From positions 29,125,511-29,189,510 of the forward strand of contig OZ038434.1 in assembly GCA_964036275.1 (NCBI GenBank): a stretch of DNA of 64,000 nucleotides. Reading direction: 5' to 3'. Positions 37,836 through 48,449 of the stretch are shown piece by piece. The notes under the pieces are model-generated. The model was not told the DNA's origin and ran no database searches. It saw nothing but the letters and a program-made list of their open reading frames with translations. Source of the DNA: Litoditis marina (taxonomy: Eukaryota > Nematoda > Chromadorea > Rhabditida > Rhabditidae). Each line of letters starts with the position of its first letter. The stretch's first letter is position 1. The position numbers and the translations under genes were made by a program.

Positions 37836-37930
37836 GGCAGTTTACACATGCAACCCGGTTGTATGTCTACAAAACTAGCGGTTGCTTTTAATTTTTTTAA
37901 ATGCAACCTGGTGGCTTTTCAAATGCAACC
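37836..37930. repeat. Fragment of the GGTTGCATT element inside the foldback left arm
   Basis: CACATGCAACCCGGTTG and further AAATGCAACC words match one terminal repeat of the element at 43920-44177. The right arm of the foldback element lacks it, so the insertion postdates arm formation. Confidence 0.55.
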
Positions 37931-38190
37931 ACATTCACCTTTTTGGATGTTGAGCTGCAGCACTCCCAGTTTTATCAGTGTCTGGCTTCACATTATATCA
38001 AAAATTGACGAAAGGTGTATATTGGACATACAACTTATTGAATATTCCGTAGAATGTATACAGGAAAGATCAGTGTATCTTCCTTGACTATAAGCTGCAG
38101 CAGCCCAAGCTTAACTTTTTTGTCATCAAGGCGAGTGATAAGAGGCAATATTGTATGACGCTGTATGAAAAATCATTGTTTTCTTTTCAG

Positions 38191-38301
38191 AATGGCTGCG
38201 GATTGGTACCCGGTGAAGTCATCAGTCATTTCAACGTTTATTTAAAAGTGAAAGATCAAAAAGTTGTTTTGTTTGTTTGTTCGATAGAATGTATTGTATA
38301 A
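38191..38301 (+). CDS. Exon-like open segment in the foldback spacer
   Basis: After TTCTTTTCAG at 38181-38190, 36 codons read NGCGLVPGEVISHFNVYLKV and on to CSIECIV before TAA. It is the only segment of the spacer with splice-like context and lies exactly in the loop between the arms. It may be the last exon of a captured host gene or a chance frame. Confidence 0.3.
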   Translation, partial: NGCGLVPGEVISHFNVYLKVKDQKVVLFVCSIECIV

Positions 38302-41300
38302 ATATGAAATTTCAAATGTGTTTATTCTTTATTGGGGCAAAACAAATAACACAATTTTCTTCTCTTTCTGCTTGATCGCAAAAAAGTCATAGAGCACCGA
38401 CCATCTGTCTGAAATAATAATAAAAATATTCAAGGAACGGCTATATACTTGACAGAAGGTGGTTAACTTAGAACTACTGCAGCTCACGTTATGGAAAAGG
38501 GTAACAGGTTTCTATCATTTTATTCTATCTGACACCAAGTCATATCCAGCCATGGCTCACGGGTCTATGAAATAATCTTGTGCAAACTGACTCTTAAAAC
38601 GACAAATGGTCAAGTTTGGACTACTCCAGCTCAGTTCTAGGCAACCTCGGACGACTATGGAGCACAAAAGTGCACTCCTCTCATTGCATGCTACCTCAAA
38701 CCAAGTTATGTCTACCTATGGTTACCTAGTCTTAGAAATAACTCACTGCATACTGACTATCAAAATGACCGAAAAGGGTGTAGTTTGGACTGCTCCAGCT
38801 CAAGTTCTAGGCAACCTCGGACGACTATGGAGCACAACAGTGCACTCCTCTCATTATATGCTACCTCAAACCAAGTTATGTCTACCTATGGTTACCTAGT
38901 CTTAGAAATAACTCACTGCATACTGACTATCAAAATGACCGAAAAGGGTGTAGTTTGGACTGCTCCAGCTCAAGTTCTAGGCAACCTCGGACGACTATGG
39001 AGCACAACAGTGCACTCCTCTCATTACATGCTACCTCAAACCAAGTTATGTCTACCTATGGTTACCTAGTCTTAGAAATAACTCACTGCATACTGACTAT
39101 CAAAATGACCGAAAAGGGTGTAGTTTAGACTGCTCCAGCTCAAGTTCTAGGCAACCTCGGACGACTATGGAGCACAACAGTGCACTCCTCTCATTACATG
39201 CTACCTCAAACCAAGTTATGTCTACCTATGGTTACCTAGTCTTAGAAATAACTCACTGCATACTGACTATCAAAATGACCGAAAAGGGTGTAGTTTGGAC
39301 TGCTCCAGCTCAAGTTCTAGGCAACCTCGGACGACTATGGAGCAGAACAGTGCACTCCTCTCATTACATGCTACCTCAAACCAAGTTATGTCTACCTATG
39401 GTTACCTAGTCTTAGAAATAACTCACTGTATATTGACTATCAAAATGACCGAAAAGGGTGTAGTTTGGACTGCTCCAGCTCAAGTTCTAGGCAACCTCGG
39501 ACGACTATGGAGCACAAAAGTGCACTCCTCTCATTGCATGCTACCTCAAACCAAGTTATGTCTACCTATGGTTACCTAGTCTTAGAAATAACTCACTGCA
39601 TACTGACTATCAAAATGACCGAAAAGGGTGTAGTTTGGAGTGCTCCAGCTCAAGTTCTAGGCAACCTCGGACGACTATGGAGCACAAAAGTGCACTCCTC
39701 TCATTGCATGCTACCTCATATCAAGTTATTTCTACCTATGGTTACCTAGTCTTAGAAATGCCCTACTGCAAACTGACTATATAAGTGACAAGAAAAAGTA
39801 CAGTTATGACTGCTCCACCTCATGTCATAGGCTACACTCGCGAATATGGAGCACAACACTACACTAATCTTATTTAATTCTATCTTATATCAAGTTATGT
39901 CTACCTATGGTTTGCCAATCTTTGAAATAACTTACCAAACTGACTGTAAAAGTGACAAAAACGTCTAGTTTGGATTGCTCCAGCTCATGTAAGAAAAGAG
40001 ACTGATCTAGGTGGACTGAAGTGATACACGTCTACGTCTATGCTACATCCAACTGTAAACTGCTAGAATCATTTATTTATCGAAATGATCTCCTGTGAAC
40101 CACTAAAACGAGAAATGTGGTCTAAATGACAAAATGAGGCAGCTCCAGCTCAAGATAAATGAAAAACTAGCACAATGAGAACACACTGCTACATTTCTTT
40201 CATCATTCTCTGAGCTAACAAAGATCTCCTACACAAATGGTGACAACCGACCTGAAGTTTTACTTTCCATCGGAGAACCTCGAATAAGATTTTTTTTGTC
40301 CAATCATTAAAGAATTCATCCTGGAACCAATTCGAATAAATTCCAGATGATATATAGCAAAAATGTAAGTGAAAAAAGTGGTGAACATATATAGAATTGT
40401 ATAAAGAAAATAACTAATAACAGAAAGAAGGAACAGTAGAAGGGTTTTGAGGAGTTAATGTGTATAGCACATAGAATCTCGTAAAAGAGTATAAACGAGA
40501 TTTTGCATTTCTTGTAAACTGAGAAGCATTGTTTATCGGCTCAACAGATCATCTAGAAGGTACTACACTATTATGAAAGCAAGCAAATGATGGTAATAAC
40601 GTGTTATGATTGTCTCTGATTTCGAAAAATCGCCTCAAATATCAAAACAATAGTTAAAACGGTTCAATCAAAGTCATTCTGGGAGATATGCTCCAATTAT
40701 CTCATAAAACATCAGACAGTTACTTCTGAGTAGTTTGTAACAAAAAGAAACGAAGATACAATGCTTTAAACCAAGAAAAACCTAATTTTGAAAATATACA
40801 ATTTAGTCGGTGACCAGTGATTAGTCGGTGATTTTTACAGGTCGGTGATTTAGACTGTTTGCCTTCATTTTTTGCGGCAGGGGCTTTTTTAAAATAATAA
40901 ATCTTCTAGTTATTTCCAATTTTCTGTTGTTCTGCTTTTTCATTTTATTAGATGTATAATTTACCCCCAGGATTCGGTTCTACCTACTAATATACTTGTG
41001 GGGGAGTGTTAAGTCAGAAATCCTTAAGTATTTTTCTATACTTGAAGTTGTTTCGTTTCGAGAATTATAAATGAATATTAGATGCGAATGACTTTCATTA
41101 TTCCACTCAATTAAGTTAAATCTGACCACGAAATTCCGTAAGTTTTTCGCTGTAAGTGATTCCATGTATAATCGTATAAGCACGAGTACAAATCTTTTAA
41201 GTTCATATGGACCGAACTCCAAATTTTAACACGATACTTATTTGAGCTTTTGGTATTGCTATTATTTCGCACAAATTTGTACATTACATTCATCCTAAAA

Positions 41301-41561
41301 TTTTCGGGTGTTTCGAGTGAATAGCTCATTTTGCTCGTAAGAGCGCAACGTTTTGAAGTGTGTAGTGTGTAGGCAAATTTTAACCGCAAACGTATGCCAC
41401 AACTCCATTGCTTATTCTTCGTCCTCCATTGCTCTTCTTTCTGTCCGTAGATCATCTTCAACTGTAATTTTTTCAATACTCTGAATGGACCCACTACCAT
41501 GCAAAGTAAACCGTACAGTTAGGTCAGCCATCTGTGGTTTCAACTATTTTTGTTGTTTCAG

Positions 41562-43095
41562 ACGACGAACGAGGAATCGTTGATATCCGAAGATGAATCC
41601 CGAAAACGACGAGATCAACTGAAGCAACGGCTCAGCAGCTCAGCTATAGGTTAGTTAAGAAGATTAGTATTTGTTTTTAGTTTGAGTTTTAAATATGGTC
41701 AAGGTGTGATGTAATCAGGGGAGACTTGTTATAGCTATGGACAGTGTAACAGAAATAAACTAGACTAGCAAGTTCTGATCAATGCCAGCTCTAGATACTC
41801 TTGATTAGTTGTGTAGCGATGATTTGGTAATGGTGAGCTGTTAGCTATCTATTGCAATTGATGAATTTCTGTTGGGCAGTTTCCCTTCTCCTTGTTTAGC
41901 GAGATGAGGCGGATCGCGGATTGCTAGTAGTGTTTTTAATGACAGACGTTAATACGTTTGAATAACATATAATCATACCGCAGTAAAGTTGTCCGAATAG
42001 CCAGAGAAAAATATAAAAAAAAAGCAAAATTCCACTTTGATGCAAAATCATTAATTTTCACGTGTTCAAATCTAAACACGGAGTCCTTTTTTTTTTGGTT
42101 AGTCGGACCTTACTGGTGTATGCAAATAATATACGTTTCTCTCTTACTCGATGATGCGCATAGGTGCGATACCACGATTAACTGACCGGAAGATCCTCAA
42201 ATTTTCTTTTAGCAGGGGAGGACCGATAAGTAATTCAAATTACCCAAAACATTCGACAACTATTGAAAGGGCCTTTAATTTTTTGCTTTTTCTAAGGGGA
42301 GTTTTTAACACGATTATAACGCACCGTTCAATAATTTCGATTATTGGTTGGTTGCTTTCCTAGTTTCAATTCCTCAAGTTCAGGCTGGTATAATTCATGC
42401 CCTCACTCTCTGTAAATCCAATGTTGCCCCCTCCCCCCACTCCTATCCTCTTTATAGTATATGAACAACCTCTTTTCCGTGAGAAAATGAACTCTCAGTA
42501 TACATCTCCTTCACTAAATATTTTCTATGACATAACAGTTATATTTCGAACTATGTTCATTCGCTATGTGTACTTATACTACTAACTACTCAGGTCGAAC
42601 TGTTCTAATAGGCGCAGCGCCCGTTTTCTGCTCTTGAACATGCCGTGGTTCGATGCTTCAGTCTCGTTTAAATTTCGAAGAAGAGAGGGCGCGTAATATT
42701 TCTGAGCAAGTCATCGTGTTTCTCAAAGTTTAATGGGTGTTTTTTTTTCAAATTCGTATCATTCACCCAAAAACATGATCAGGTCTTAGGGAAGGTCTTT
42801 CACGGGATGATCTAGAAGAAGTATATTATCTGTACATGTCGGGAAATAAGTGAATGACTTGTCACTCGACGCTGCAACATTGAAAGAAGACCTCTGACTG
42901 AAATTTAATATTGAAATGCTGGCTGTCGGCTATCGGCTTTCGCTCTTACTTCAATTCATTTTTTTTCATTTCGATCACTGACTGAATATTGATTCACTCA
43001 GGGAATTCGTGGGCGTAGACGCGGAGACTCTGCAGTATCGGTTTGGTTCACTCGTGGTGAAACCGTGGGTTGGGAGTCTATTGGAAATAAAATAG
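41562..43095 (+). CDS. Last three exons of an unrecognised gene
   Basis: Exon 41562-41649 (after TTGTTTCAG) reads TTNEESLISEDESRKRRDQL and then KQRLSSSAI, ending in phase 1 at GTTAGT. Exon 42783-42849 (after GATCAG) continues in phase as LREGLSRDDLEEVYYLYMSG. Exon 43002-43095 (after CACTCAG) continues as EFVGVDAETLQYRFGSLVVK, PWVGSLLEIK and TAG. All three joins keep the frame. The first exon is strongly charged. The 1.1-kb first intron holds a CCAGTAA-family element. Upstream exons were not found; the 5-kb foldback element lies immediately upstream and may occupy an intron. No domain was recognised. Confidence 0.5.
41981..42116. mobile_element. Short inverted-repeat element, CCAGTAAGGT family, copy 5
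   Basis: Begins CAGTAAAGTTGTCCGAATAG and ends TTAGTCGGACCTTACTGG, with the family interior CATTAATTTTCACGTG. It is located in the intron between the first two exons of the 41.5-kb gene. A half copy (CAGACCTTGCTGG) ends near 43504. Confidence 0.7.
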
Positions 43096-43588
43096 CTGTA
43101 AAAACTATATTCAGTATATCTCCAAACTATTTCTAAGTTAGAACTATTATGAGTGATTTTTCACTTAACTAGAATCTACTATAATACAAGTTCGGTCTAT
43201 TTTCAATGGAAAAAAATACATGAAATTTCAGTTATTTGAGTGAGGAACGGGTTTTTTATTAAGTAATCACATCACGCCTCACTGATGTGTTATTAGGTTA
43301 CTACCTTCCCGCGCGTGGACGAAAAGTCCACTTATTTCGGGGTCATTATTAGTTTTTATCGAGTTGGCATTGGCAAATTGGGATGAATGATGCGCGAAAG
43401 TAAAAATGCGGTCAAACCTGGGTAATCTCCAACTCAAGATATCAAGTTTGACGTAATTAAATCGAAAACTAGTCTGTTTTTCAAGAACAGGCAGACCTTG
43501 CTGGTGTGTCAGAGCAATTACGCTTCCAGTACGTTTGCACTAAACAACAAATACTTCTAGAAATGACTGTCTATTACAATTATTGCAG

Positions 43589-43676
43589 GTTGATCTGTTC
43601 AATATCGATGATGGATGGCGATGTGATTTCACGTGAAACATGGCAACGGATTGTAAGAAGCGAGCTCTCTACACTG
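43589..43676 (+). CDS. Isolated possible exon
   Basis: Between TTGCAG and GTATTC, 29 codons read SISMMDGDVISRETWQRIVR and then SELSTL. Splice phases do not fit the neighbouring 41.5-kb gene, and no partner exon was found. Weak. Confidence 0.2.
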
Positions 43677-43919
43677 GTATTCTTTGTTTAGTGTTGTACT
43701 TTCACGTAGTAAGATTAAGATCTTTCTTTGTTGGGGTCGATATAGAATTACATCCGAGGAGTTCTAGTGTCATGTTGTGAAATGTGAAAACTCTGGAAAC
43801 TAGAATTACCCTCCATCCTGCCTTCGGTCAGCATTGAATTAGTTTTCTTAGAAACGGTCAAAATTAAATCCCTCACACTCGCACTCATCACTCTAGCAAA
43901 GTTCACCTTCATAGGTCAA

Positions 43920-44177
43920 TCACACATGCAACAAAACAGCCACCCGGTTGCTTGTGTACAAAACTTTTAGTTACTTTCCAAATGCAACCAGATTGCATCG
44001 CAAATGCAACCAAATATCTCTTAAACCAGTTCCGCAATGCAGATATGTTTTGGTTGCATTTTAGAATCAACTCGGTTACATTTTGAAAACAATCCTGTTG
44101 AATGTTGAACAACTTTTAAACAACAACCATTAGTTTTGTACCCAGGCGACCGGGTGGCATTTTGGTTACATGTGTGA
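43920..44177. mobile_element. Short element with GGTTGCATT repeats and about 50-bp inverted ends
   Basis: The left end TCACACATGCAACAAAACAG...CCACCCGGTTGC and right end ...CGACCGGGTGGCATTTTG, TTACATGTGTGA are inverted copies. The interior repeats AAATGCAACC and its complement. A solo end lies at 37836-37930. Non-coding. Confidence 0.7.
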
Positions 44178-45088
44178 ACCGCCATTTAGATATTAGAAAC
44201 CTTTCGAAAATCGTGAATAAACTAGCTAAACGCTAGCAAAAATAGTATGAACGCACGTAACCCGTAATCGCGAATGATAGCTCCATAAACAGGAAGTTGG
44301 TTTCGGGAAGAAATGTAGCTATAAATTATATATTTTTGAGACGGTAAATGCTAATATACAATTGTTGACCGGGTGAATCCAGCAATGTTTCGTTTTGATT
44401 AGCTCCTATTTCTGGTTCTGAGACTAATTTTATTTGAAATTATAAATTACGTCTCTTTGAGTTAGCTCTGTTTGATTGTTTGTCATGTAGGTTCTCTCAG
44501 TCTAAAAACCTGGTAGCTTCCTTTGCTAAGTTAAATTAGAGTCTTATCTTATAATGTAATAATGTCTATACTCTCTGAGATGTTCAACCAAAAAAGTCAG
44601 ATGTATTTGAAATTATGCTCTTTCTCCATCCTCAATTGTTTTGTAAAAAATCCGTCTCTATTCCGTTTGCGTATCGTTCTTTAAAACGTCGTTTGCCTCA
44701 CCATGCTTTTTCTTTTTGTTTCTCTCTGCAACTGTACCTACAATTTAACTCAGTTCCTCTCCTGTTTATATACCTATATCTGAATAACTTTCTGCTCCTG
44801 CGCCAATTTCATATCATTGATGTCAGTTCTCCTTATAACGTGATTATAGGCGAAATTGTCGGTTGTGATTCGGTTGTTTAGGGAATATACGATTCTTGTT
44901 CATTTTTTCTTTCAATCCGTTTTCATTCTAGCCATTTTCATAATCGATTTAGGATTTGTGCATTCCATAAGTCACATCTGTCTAGTCTATCTCACAGAAT
45001 AGTTAAGCGAAATGTGAAGATTTGTTTCTCTAATGGATTGTTTTGTTAGCATATGATGGAAGTATAACTGAATTGTAGTTTTTTTCAG
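44178..45088. other. AT-rich region without a supported gene
   Basis: Only short open frames of low-complexity, Phe/Leu-rich composition. No repeat family was recognised. Confidence 0.35.
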
Positions 45089-45129
45089 CAGCAGTGGGGA
45101 TATTCGGTAGTAACAACTGTGATAAATAA
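45089..45129 (+). CDS. Possible very short terminal exon
   Basis: TTTTTTTCAG is followed by codons for AVGIFGSNNCDK and TAA, with AATAAA overlapping the stop. A partner exon was not found, so this is only a candidate. Confidence 0.2.
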
Positions 45130-45869
45130 AATGTGTTGCATACTCGCTGTTGAATTTGTGTTCTCTATACTATGCCCCACTGTCCCATAACCAAACTATA
45201 CTATACACACACACCGCTCGCAGAAAGCGTGTATGATAAGCGACGTGTTAGAGAAATTTAAAAAGTTTGCCATGTTATCACGGTAACAGTTATACTCACA
45301 AAATAAGCCAAGCTCAAAAATTCTACGAATCCTCACTTCTTTTCGTTTCGAATTCCAACATTTGAAGGATAATCTGTTGCAAGTATGCAAAGAAACAATG
45401 AAAGAACGTACATAGTCTTTCAAACCATGTTCGCTTCAACTGTCGGGTTGGCTTGGCCAATAAACCCAAGCTAGTGACAACTGTCTTTATATACACGGAT
45501 TGTTATTTTCAAGCTTGGAAGCAATAATATTCGTGGAATTTCGGAAATTCTGCTGTGTACGACGGACTGAACTACAACTGATCATGAGTCCTATATGCTA
45601 AACGAGTATTCTTCTGTACATAGATCCGAAAAGATGAAAGTTCGAGTTCGTAAGCTAAAGTTCTACCAACGTATTTTGGTACCTCTAAGTAAGACAATTA
45701 AGTCGAGGTCAACGGCATCGCTATAGTTTTTGATAAATGTAAAAATTTGCTATTTGAACTATTGGGGATATTATATACTCTAAATAATAGGTCATTTCGT
45801 GTTTTTTCCATTTTAAATCATGAAATGGACGAAATTCCATGAGAAATTTGAATTTGGTTTTGCCGCCAT

Positions 45870-46519
45870 TTCTAAGCCCCGCCCCCTGTGCTTTTTGCGG
45901 CCGAAGTTGGGGTGTCGTTTTTTGTACACGCACATGAACCCAATAGGCAGTCTTTGACCTGGAATAAATAAATAAATAAAGCGCAATAAAAAGGAGATAG
46001 AAAACCACTAAATGTAACTTGAATCGAACGGGAAAAAAACTAGAGATTGAAATATCAAAGTCTGAAACGAAAGCAAACCGATGAAAAATTAAAAACAGTG
46101 AAGAATCAGGAAACGGATAAAAACAGCAGGAAGAAGCAAGTATAAGACAAAGAAATACATACAGAACAACATACCTCGCCAATGTAAAAGACTTCGGATG
46201 GGCGGCTAACATTTGATGGAGGTACTGGAACTGACAACGTTGCGGAAGTGGGACTCGCCATAGTACTTGATGGAAAAACGAAACACATACTGCGGGACTG
46301 AGCCCAGATTCGAGTAGAGAAACACAGAGAAAGCGTCGAAACCGCAGAGGGACAGAGAGCGACAGTCATTGGCACACAACCAGCTAAACAAGTTGTGAAC
46401 AAGTTGTCGTCCATCTGGGGAGACCTCGATCGTAGCGTCGCCGAGGGACAGACCATGATTCTTTAGCAGATCCCACAAAGTGATATCGTTCCCGGAGATT
46501 TTGCAGGGCTCGTGCAAGG
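45870..46519 (-). pseudogene. Family A-D gene, copy D (chimeric)
   Basis: After CTTTCAG the exon from 46519 reads ALHEPCKISGNDITLWDLLK and keeps one frame through LVHNLFSWLCANDCRSLSLC, FSIKYYGESHFRNVVSSS to TAG at 46206, with the base that copy B lacks. At that stop the sequence switches directly into the first exon of a copy-A-type gene (SRPSEVFYIGE), its GT donor at 46160 and intron, then the start of exon 2 at about 45960, where it breaks into the GC-rich segment. The last exon of a B-type gene is thus fused to the beginning of an A-type gene. Confidence 0.6.
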
Positions 46520-47430
46520 CTGAAAGGTACGTATCTACGTATAAGCAGAGTACAAAATAATTACAGAAACATAGGAAAACGAGTCTATTGCAGTTCACGA
46601 TCCCAGATGATCAGTACCTACGAGAATGAAGTTGGTAGATACACGGATACACCTGTTAAGAAAACTCAAAATTCAACACACTTTGCGTCCTTTATTGAAA
46701 TCCCACAACCACCATTTTATAAAGACAGAAATGCTTCACAGATTGTTGCGTTATATTTCTATACCTGAATGTCCCATAATTTCACATCCCTCGGATAAAA
46801 TGACCAAAAGTGCTGTACGGACGAATGTACGTCGTCCAGCTCGAACCAAATATGGGTTCATCGTTTCATCACTGAAAAACACAACTGGGGGTTGAAGAAT
46901 ACAGAACAATCGAATGACAACAAAGTATGAAGATCTTATTACTTAGAACTATATGGAAAATCAGTTCCCTCAAAGAAAAAACCGCTAAGAACCCCGGAAT
47001 GCATTCTCTTCGTTTCTACTAAAGAAACTGGTGAGAAGACCAAATTAAAACAAACACTACTATTACAATTTTTTGGAATAACAGCGTTGTTCCTTCATCG
47101 AAATAAGCACGGAAAACGCTGCTCTAACCATCAAACACACGATGATAATGCCGTATATTTCTCTACAAAAAAACCTTTCTCGAAACACTTTCTTCAGTTG
47201 AAGAAGGACGACTATGTGGTCTGATCCCAACTCTTCAGTCCTTCAAACTTCAATACATTTTTAATTGCAGTTTAAAGGACCGTTGACACGGGATTGGTCT
47301 GCGGCGAATGAGCGTGAGAAAGGAAAAGGAGAGAGAGAAAGAGAGAAAGAGAGTGAGAGAGTGGGGGAGTGAGAAAAGAGGGAGAGAGAGAAAGAGAAAA
47401 AAAGAGAAAGTGGTAGAATAATGAATTAAT
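46520..47430. other. Intron-like sequence upstream of copy D
   Basis: Positions 46520-46740 match the copy-B intron before 18119. Further up the match ends and no exon 2 counterpart is found. A TTAA-palindrome relative lies at 47199-47302 and GA-rich simple sequence at 47320-47415. Confidence 0.45.
47199..47302. repeat. TTAA-palindrome family, truncated copy
   Basis: GAAGAAGGACGACTATGTGG through GACCGTTGACACGGGATTGG match the complete copy at 2490-2613. The right terminus is replaced by GA-rich sequence. Confidence 0.7.
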
Positions 47431-47437
47431 ATCTCAC

Positions 47438-48362
47438 CTTCAGCCCTTTTTGCCTGGAGAGAGGCCAGGGATTCCTTCATCTTCCACACCATCTTCACGA
47501 AGTCCGGTCTACTGATATCAAACTTCGTCACAGGGTGGCAGCTGAAAACTCAAAGTGGAAAAAATGATGATCAACATAGAGTAAATTTGAGGTACAAGAC
47601 TTACCAATGAATAATAGAAAAAGTATTTGGCCATTTACATACTGAATAGGGCTGACTCAATTTGAGGTTTCACAGTCATTACTTATAGGTATCATGATGC
47701 ACTGGGTAAAATAAATTGGGTTACAGTAATAAAGAAGTATTGGAATACCACTTACCAGACTCTGTGCGGCGGAAGGGGCCAACTTTTCTTGTCCAGCGGG
47801 TATTAGTTACCAGTGAGAACCATAACCGCGGGTGTGGCAATGCCACGGTCATCTGCCTATAGAGTATTCTTTTTTCAATATTCATCCTAGTTAACTTTAC
47901 TTCAGTTAACCCATGTTTGCTTATTTAATTACTCTATCACATTGCTAAATAGTGACGGTTTAACTCTTGATACTATTGTAGTGTGAAAAATAAAGTGAAT
48001 GAGAAAGAACACCCTCACAGTGAGACACTTAGTGGAATATGAAGGTAATTAGATGTTTTCTATCGGTGTGTAGCTTGGTGGATGTTAGTAGAGTACTACA
48101 CATGAGTTAAAGTAATGCTCAATGCTTTGAAATTATTGAAATAGAACTGAGAGAGATGAACCAACCATTCTCAACACGTCTTTTACATCGTAATCAAAGC
48201 AGTCGTTGTTGTAGGTGGACGTTATGGAGGAGGACGTTATGAAATGGGGTTTTGGTCAGGAGGACCCCTTTCCCCATGAACAGCAAATCTCCTTGCTTCT
48301 TTTGCCAGTCGATGTCAACCTTTTTGGGGGCCATTTTCGACGACTGAACGGGATGAGAAAAA
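47438..48362 (-). pseudogene. Family E gene, copy 1 (one internal stop)
   Basis: Exons: 48362-48166 (KKVDIDWQKKQGDLLFMGKG ... after a frame change DCFDYDVKDVLRM), 47856-47756 (IATPAVMVLTGN, TAA at 47805-47803, then SWPLPPHRV) and 47541-47438 (CHPVTKFDISRPDFVKMVWK ... SLASLQAKRAE). Splice sites and phases (0, then 2, then 1) agree with the copies at 49 and 62-63 kb. The internal TAA and the shift in the first exon mark decay. The exons are more GC-rich than the introns. The protein was not recognised. Its order (short domain, GxPAIMVVTGN, SWPxPxxR, TKFD) is reminiscent of the linker before an Argonaute MID domain, but this is only a guess. Confidence 0.45.
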
Positions 48363-48449
48363 CTGTGTATGTAAATTTTGGCGGGGCGACGTGAGCGGCT
48401 GGGCGCGGGGTGCACAGGCGGTCGAGTACGCGACGGTACTCGACGCCGA

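Larger units (their letters stand above)
35856..40863. mobile_element. 5-kb foldback element with tandem-repeat arms
   Basis: The left arm from 35856 (GGCAAACAGTCTAAATCACC) is inverted at the right end (complement finishing at 40863). The outer ~750 bp of each arm are unique sequence matching almost base for base. Inward from this, the left arm (about 36550-37830) and right arm (about 38600-39960) each hold seven or eight direct repeats of about 170 bp built on GAGCTGGAGCAGTCCAAAC and GAGGAGTGCACTGTT. The spacer is about 38140-38460. This is the arrangement of Drosophila FB-type foldback transposons. No transposase is present, so any movement would be in trans. Confidence 0.8.

Noticed and set aside
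38606..39749. Repeated overlapping frames of about 94 residues in the right foldback arm
   Set aside because: The 170-bp repeat is not divisible by three, so the frames are chance products of the tandem repeats.
44615..44881. 88-residue Phe/Leu-rich open frame
   Set aside because: Low-complexity AT-driven composition, no splice context or recognisable motif.
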